DNA of 9,353 nucleotides from positions 1-9,353 of the forward strand of contig CAYXAK010000070.1 of assembly GCA_964462585.1 (NCBI GenBank). The letters are read 5' to 3'. Shown here in pieces: positions 6,171 to 9,353 of the stretch (its first letter is position 1; every line of letters starts with the position of its first letter). The translations under genes were made by a program, and so were the position numbers. This stretch comes from Halarsenatibacter sp964462585. Its GTDB lineage: Bacteria; Bacillota; Halanaerobiia; Halanaerobiales; Halarsenatibacteraceae. The notes beneath the pieces were generated by a model. It had not been told where the DNA came from. It made no database searches and saw nothing but the letters and a program-made list of their open reading frames with translations.

Positions 6171-6181
6171 GACCATCGGTC
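6171..6181. promoter_or_regulatory. GACC-ATC-GGTC palindrome at the predicted transcription start, candidate operator
   Basis: GACC and GGTC flank a 3-base centre a few bases downstream of the predicted start of the ABC permease transcript. A repressor there could restrain an otherwise maximal promoter. The form resembles some TetR-family sites, but it is short and no regulator gene is in view. CGGTTTA, overlapping its right edge (6181-6187), recurs at 6219-6225, next to a second small palindrome, AACCGGTT (6216-6223). Confidence 0.35.
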
Positions 6182-6261
6182 GGTTTAGATAATATGAGAA
6201 AAGAAATTGCTGGATAACCGGTTTAAGAGGACGGACACTAAGAGGCGGGTGTTTATAGATT

Positions 6262-7494
6262 ATGCTTTTGAAAATAGCCCTGCGCAATCTGGCCCGCAAC
6301 AAAAAGAGAACGGTATACACCGCCCTGGTGATAGCCGCCATAATATGTTTTTATGTCTTTGCTGATGCCCTGGTGGCTGGTATGATGGAGTCCTCCTATC
6401 AAAATATAACCGATTACCAGTTCGGTCATATCCAGATCACCTCACCGGCCTACTGGCAGGAGCGGGAGGAATATCCCCTGGACAGCCTGATTCATATCGA
6501 TTCCGGGCTCAGGGAAGAAATTATTGACGCTGCCGGAGTGCAGGGGGCCTCTCCCCGCCTGGATTTTACAGCCGAGCTAAGCGACGGGCGGGATGATCTG
6601 CCCGTGGTGGGCAGAGCGGTAGAGCCGGAGAGTGAAAGGGAAAATTTTCGCCTGGAAGAAGGTATGGCTGCAGGTGAATTTATCGAAGCCGGCAGCCAGC
6701 AGGCCGTGATGGGGGAGAAGCTGGCCGATGATATGCAGCTGGAGACGGGTGATAATTTCATGCTGATAGTGCGCACCCGCCAGGAAGCTTTCAATGTCAT
6801 AGATCTCAATCTGGTCGGGCTTCTGGATACGCCCAATCCCCAGATTAACGAATATTATGTCTATCTGCCCCTGGAAACAGCTCAAAGGGCACTGGTGGTG
6901 GAAGATGATTACAGCCACCTGGCTCTGAGGCTTGCGGACAGCGATCTTGCCGATGGTGCTGCAGTGGAGATAAATAATATGATGGCTGAGAGGGGCTATG
7001 ATTATCAGGCATATACCTGGGAGGAAGGAGCTGAGGAACTGAAGATCATGGAGGAGTACTCCCAGACGGTGTTGGTGTTTATACTGGGGATAATATTGCT
7101 GCTGGCAGTGGCGGGGATTATCAACACGGTGGTGCTGATGGTGCTGGAGCGCCTGCAGGAGATAGGCATGATGAAGGCCATGGGCATGAAGATCAAAGAG
7201 ATAACGGCTGTTTTGGCCCTGGAGGCCGGCGGTATCGGTGTGCTGGGCGGAATTCTGGGCTGTATCATGGGGGCTTTTGCGGTATATCTGCTTCAAACCT
7301 ACGGTATCAACATCTATGCCGGCATGGAGGGTGAGCTCGATATTCCCATCTCCATGGCGGTCGTCTACGGCCACTGGAACCCGGGTGCTTTCATCTTTGT
7401 ATTCTTTTATTCGACCATTGTATCCTTCCTGGCCGCACTGCCGCCCGCCTACTGGGGGGCAAGCAAGGATCCGGCGGAGATTCTCCGCAATTAA
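6262..7494 (+). CDS. ABC transporter permease, MacB/LolC-E (FtsX-domain) type, first of a pair
   Basis: 410 residues with the standard layout of this family. A cytoplasmic basic start (KIALRNLARNKKRT) leads into one membrane helix (about 17-40). A large periplasmic domain (about 41-267) follows, then three more helices (about 268-293, 319-345, 375-396) forming the FtsX domain. ERLQEIGMMKAMGMK (296-310) is the conserved cytoplasmic loop that contacts the ATPase, and the protein ends KDPAEILRN. Such proteins do not move solute like importers. They use ATP hydrolysis to drive lipoprotein release or export of lipids or drugs. The start is fixed by a stop in frame at 6256-6258; the ribosome binding site is weak (GGCGGG, 12 bases away). 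It is followed after 17 bases by a second permease gene of the same family, so the two probably form a heterodimer. No ATPase gene adjoins it. Confidence 0.92.
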   Translation: MLLKIALRNLARNKKRTVYTALVIAAIICFYVFADALVAGMMESSYQNITDYQFGHIQITSPAYWQEREEYPLDSLIHIDSGLREEIIDAAGVQGASPRLDFTAELSDGRDDLPVVGRAVEPESERENFRLEEGMAAGEFIEAGSQQAVMGEKLADDMQLETGDNFMLIVRTRQEAFNVIDLNLVGLLDTPNPQINEYYVYLPLETAQRALVVEDDYSHLALRLADSDLADGAAVEINNMMAERGYDYQAYTWEEGAEELKIMEEYSQTVLVFILGIILLLAVAGIINTVVLMVLERLQEIGMMKAMGMKIKEITAVLALEAGGIGVLGGILGCIMGAFAVYLLQTYGINIYAGMEGELDIPISMAVVYGHWNPGAFIFVFFYSTIVSFLAALPPAYWGASKDPAEILRN

Positions 7495-7511
7495 AGACCG
7501 GGGGCGATAAA

Positions 7512-8774
7512 ATGAAATTAATCCTCTCCATAGCCCTGCGCAACCTGCGCCGCCATAAGCTGAGGACGGCTGTTTCCATCTCGGCTATCGTCATCGCCGT
7601 GGTGATAGGCATTTTTTACCGCGGCCTCCTTCTGGGCTACAGTGAATCCACATTTAACAATTTTATTCAGCTTAACTCCGGTCATGCCCGCATCGTGCAC
7701 AGCGAATATGCCCGGCGGGAGAGAACGATGTCTTTATATTATCCGGTCGATGGCTGGGAGGATGCGGATCTGGAGGAGATGCGCCGGCAGATAGGCGGTC
7801 TCGAGCAGGTGGCGGGCACGCTGCCCCGGCTCAAATTCGGGGCCTCCCGTGCTGAGGGCGAGGATATGGTGCATATGCAGGGCTGGGGTGTCGATATCGA
7901 AGCCGAGAAGAATCTGACCGATTTTCCCCGGCAGCTGAGCGCCGGCAGATTGCCTCAACCCGGCAGCCGGGAGATAGCCATGGGCGGCAGGCTGATGGAT
8001 AAACTGGAGCGGGAGGTCGGTGATACCATCACCCTCATCTACAGCACAGCCTTCCGCTCACTGCAGGGGAGCACACTCACCATCACAGGGCGGATAGAGA
8101 CCGATCTGCCCTATTTCGATGAAAATGCCTTCCTCATTCCCCTTGATCAGGCCGGTGAGATGCTGGATATGCCGGGTGAGGCCACCGAGCTTCTGGTTAT
8201 GGCCCGGGAGCGGGAGGATACCGATGCTCTCATCGCCGGACTCAATGATCTCATGGCAGGTTACGGTGTGTCGGATAGATATCAGATCACCAGCTGGCGT
8301 GAGGCCGGTGGTATAGTGCAGTGGCTGATAGCCTACCAGCGCATCATTTTTGTGGTGATGGCGGGAGTGGTCTTTCTGGGCTCTATCGTGGTCATAAATA
8401 CGCTGAAGATGATCATCAAGGAGAGGACGGAGGAGATAGGAACGATGGCGGCTCTGGGCTTAAGCCGGCGCGAGATAATCATGCTCTTCACCGCTGAGGG
8501 CGGTTTTATGGGAATTGCCGGCAGCCTGCTGGGGATAATGGTGGGCGGCTTCATCACCGCTATCTTCTCCCGCACAGGTCTGGATTTCGGAGAGGTGATG
8601 GAAGCCATGGGCGGTGATACTCTTATAGATACGGTAGTCTACCCTGAATTTTCGCTCTCCAGCCTGGCCGTGGCCTTCGTCATCGGTGTGGTTGTGACCA
8701 CACTGGCCTGTGTAATACCGGCCCGGCAGGCGGCTAAAGTGGAGCCCTCAGAGGCCATGAAAGATCTGAAATAA
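7512..8774 (+). CDS. ABC transporter permease, MacB/LolC-E (FtsX-domain) type, second of a pair
   Basis: 420 residues with the same architecture as the preceding permease but clearly different in sequence. An N-terminal basic stretch (ALRNLRRHKLRT) and helix (about 19-40) precede a periplasmic domain (about 41-275) and three C-terminal helices (about 276-298, 327-350, 383-403). KERTEEIGTMAALG (303-316) is the ATPase-contacting loop, and the tail PARQAAKVEPSEAMK (403-417) is the usual family ending. The start has a good ribosome binding site (GGGGGCG, 6 bases before the ATG). The gap to the first permease gene is 17 bases, so one transcript is likely. LolC/LolE-like lipoprotein-release pairs are the closest model I recognise. 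A drug or lipid exporter is equally possible, because the periplasmic domains do not reveal a substrate. Confidence 0.92.
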   Translation: MKLILSIALRNLRRHKLRTAVSISAIVIAVVIGIFYRGLLLGYSESTFNNFIQLNSGHARIVHSEYARRERTMSLYYPVDGWEDADLEEMRRQIGGLEQVAGTLPRLKFGASRAEGEDMVHMQGWGVDIEAEKNLTDFPRQLSAGRLPQPGSREIAMGGRLMDKLEREVGDTITLIYSTAFRSLQGSTLTITGRIETDLPYFDENAFLIPLDQAGEMLDMPGEATELLVMAREREDTDALIAGLNDLMAGYGVSDRYQITSWREAGGIVQWLIAYQRIIFVVMAGVVFLGSIVVINTLKMIIKERTEEIGTMAALGLSRREIIMLFTAEGGFMGIAGSLLGIMVGGFITAIFSRTGLDFGEVMEAMGGDTLIDTVVYPEFSLSSLAVAFVIGVVVTTLACVIPARQAAKVEPSEAMKDLK

Positions 8775-8782
8775 CATGTTAT
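8771..8782. promoter_or_regulatory. ATAACATGTTAT palindrome overlapping a weak -10, candidate operator for the AEC gene
   Basis: A perfect 12-base palindrome contains the stop codon of the second permease gene (8772-8774) and runs into TATAAT (8780-8785). The TATAAT is an exact -10 hexamer, but no good -35 stands at the right distance. It may control the downstream AEC-family gene or be fortuitous in AT-rich sequence. I saw no terminator hairpin between the permease and AEC genes. Confidence 0.3.
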
Positions 8783-8807
8783 AATGTATAAAACGTATGG
8801 ATATTAC

Positions 8808-8826
8808 GCTTAAAAACAGCTTAAAA
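8808..8826 (+). repeat. Short tandem direct repeat GCTTAAAA with 11-base period
   Basis: GCTTAAAA occurs at 8808-8815 and 8819-8826, one helical turn apart, in the 83-base gap before the AEC gene. Same-face direct repeats of this kind are used by some response regulators. With eight AT-rich bases, chance cannot be excluded. Confidence 0.3.
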
Positions 8827-8857
8827 TTAGAGAATATATAATAGGAGCATATAATAT

Positions 8858-9353
8858 ATGGCATTTATGCCGGTGCTGAATCAAATAATTGCACTCTTTC
8901 TGATACTATTTTTAGGCTACTACCTGCGCAGAAGGGGAACCATCGGATCTGACGAGCTGGATTTTCTCTTCGGTCTGCTTCTGGATTATATACTGCCCTT
9001 TATGATTATTTCGGCTATGATTGTCGATATAGAGCCCGGGTTTCTGGAAAATGTGATCTATCTGCTGCTGGCCTGGGCCGGAGTTTATCTGCTCGTAATG
9101 GCAATAGCACGTTTTGCCGCCCATTATCTGCCCGGAAGCTCACGCCATAAGCGCACACTGGAATTTTTGATCATCTTTTCCAATGTAGGTTATATGGGGC
9201 TGCCGGTGCTGGGCGCTATCTTTCCCGAATACGGTATTTTCTACGGGGCTATAGGCCAGATACCCTTCAACGTCATCATCTGGACCTATGGGATTTACCT
9301 TCTGCAGGAGAACAAGGAAGGGCTTGAGGCCAGAAACTTACTGCATATCTTTC
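8858..9353 (+). CDS. AEC (auxin efflux carrier) family transporter, 5' part, truncated at the window edge
   Basis: 165 codons are visible of a family usually about 300-320 residues long, so roughly the first half. AEC proteins are inner-membrane carriers of the BART group, often for malate, malonate or other organic acids. Hydrophobic helices lie at about 6-22, 36-56 and 65-88, with further segments at 102-121 and 125-149. SNVGYMGLPVLG (108-119) is the conserved helix-breaking motif of the family, and the following PFN (136-138) is also typical. The start has AGGAG (8843-8847) 10 bases upstream. It lies on the same strand as the permeases with an 83-base gap, so it may be read through or have its own promoter. 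The open frame continues to the last base of the window. Confidence 0.88.
   Translation, partial: MAFMPVLNQIIALFLILFLGYYLRRRGTIGSDELDFLFGLLLDYILPFMIISAMIVDIEPGFLENVIYLLLAWAGVYLLVMAIARFAAHYLPGSSRHKRTLEFLIIFSNVGYMGLPVLGAIFPEYGIFYGAIGQIPFNVIIWTYGIYLLQENKEGLEARNLLHIF

Noticed and set aside
6194..6217. Eight-codon upstream frame (MRKEIAG) in the ABC permease leader
   Set aside because: No ribosome binding site in front and no regulatory codon run, so not a convincing leader peptide.
6060..6341. 93-codon open frame on the - strand
   Set aside because: It covers the divergent promoters and the start of the ABC permease gene; no coding features.
6577..7374. 265-codon open frame on the - strand
   Set aside because: It lies wholly within the first ABC permease gene, whose domain motifs are clear, and has no recognisable family features of its own.

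Overview
The window looks like chromosomal DNA from an anaerobic, salt-adapted bacterium with two membranes. The exported binding protein of the TRAP transporter is extremely acidic: by my hand count the mature part has about 75 Asp/Glu against 16 Lys/Arg. Its signal peptide ends in a signal peptidase I site with no lipobox cysteine, which implies a periplasm. Halanaerobiales-type diderm Firmicutes would fit, but this is inference and no marker gene here settles it. All complete protein genes run on the + strand. The - strand carries one tRNA gene and probably the first codons of a gene running off the left edge.

Left part (1-2494): a divergent promoter region separates a truncated leftward membrane-protein start (1-43) from a two-gene unit. 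That unit is a class V-fold PLP-dependent enzyme (162-1457, GTG start) followed 5 bases later by a CtBP-type D-2-hydroxyacid dehydrogenase (1463-2494). Together they could interconvert an amino acid, its 2-oxo acid and its D-2-hydroxy acid.

Middle (2495-5944): a complete TAXI-type TRAP transporter. It has a regulatory region with palindromes and a candidate promoter, the periplasmic binding protein (2687-3724), a strong stem-loop between the genes, the fused small-plus-large membrane subunit (3848-5857), and a strong terminator hairpin. The two TRAP genes are visibly less GC-rich than their neighbours. The simplest reading is that the transporter imports an organic acid or amino acid that the upstream enzymes process. 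No substrate can be read from the sequence.

Right part (5945-9353): a tRNA-Cys(GCA) gene on the - strand, with encoded CCA, has a perfect-consensus promoter. That promoter lies back to back with a second perfect-consensus promoter driving two MacB/LolCE-type ABC permease genes (6262-7494, 7512-8774). No ATPase gene accompanies them in the window. The right edge cuts into an AEC-family carrier gene (8858 onward).

Most worth a second look: the stem-loop between the TRAP genes, whose 3' arm is also complementary to the downstream ribosome binding site; the tRNA-Cys gene with C instead of the near-invariant U at position 33; and the orphan permease pair. I saw no CRISPR array, insertion sequence, phage gene or defence system. 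No stretch over 300 bases lacks a gene.
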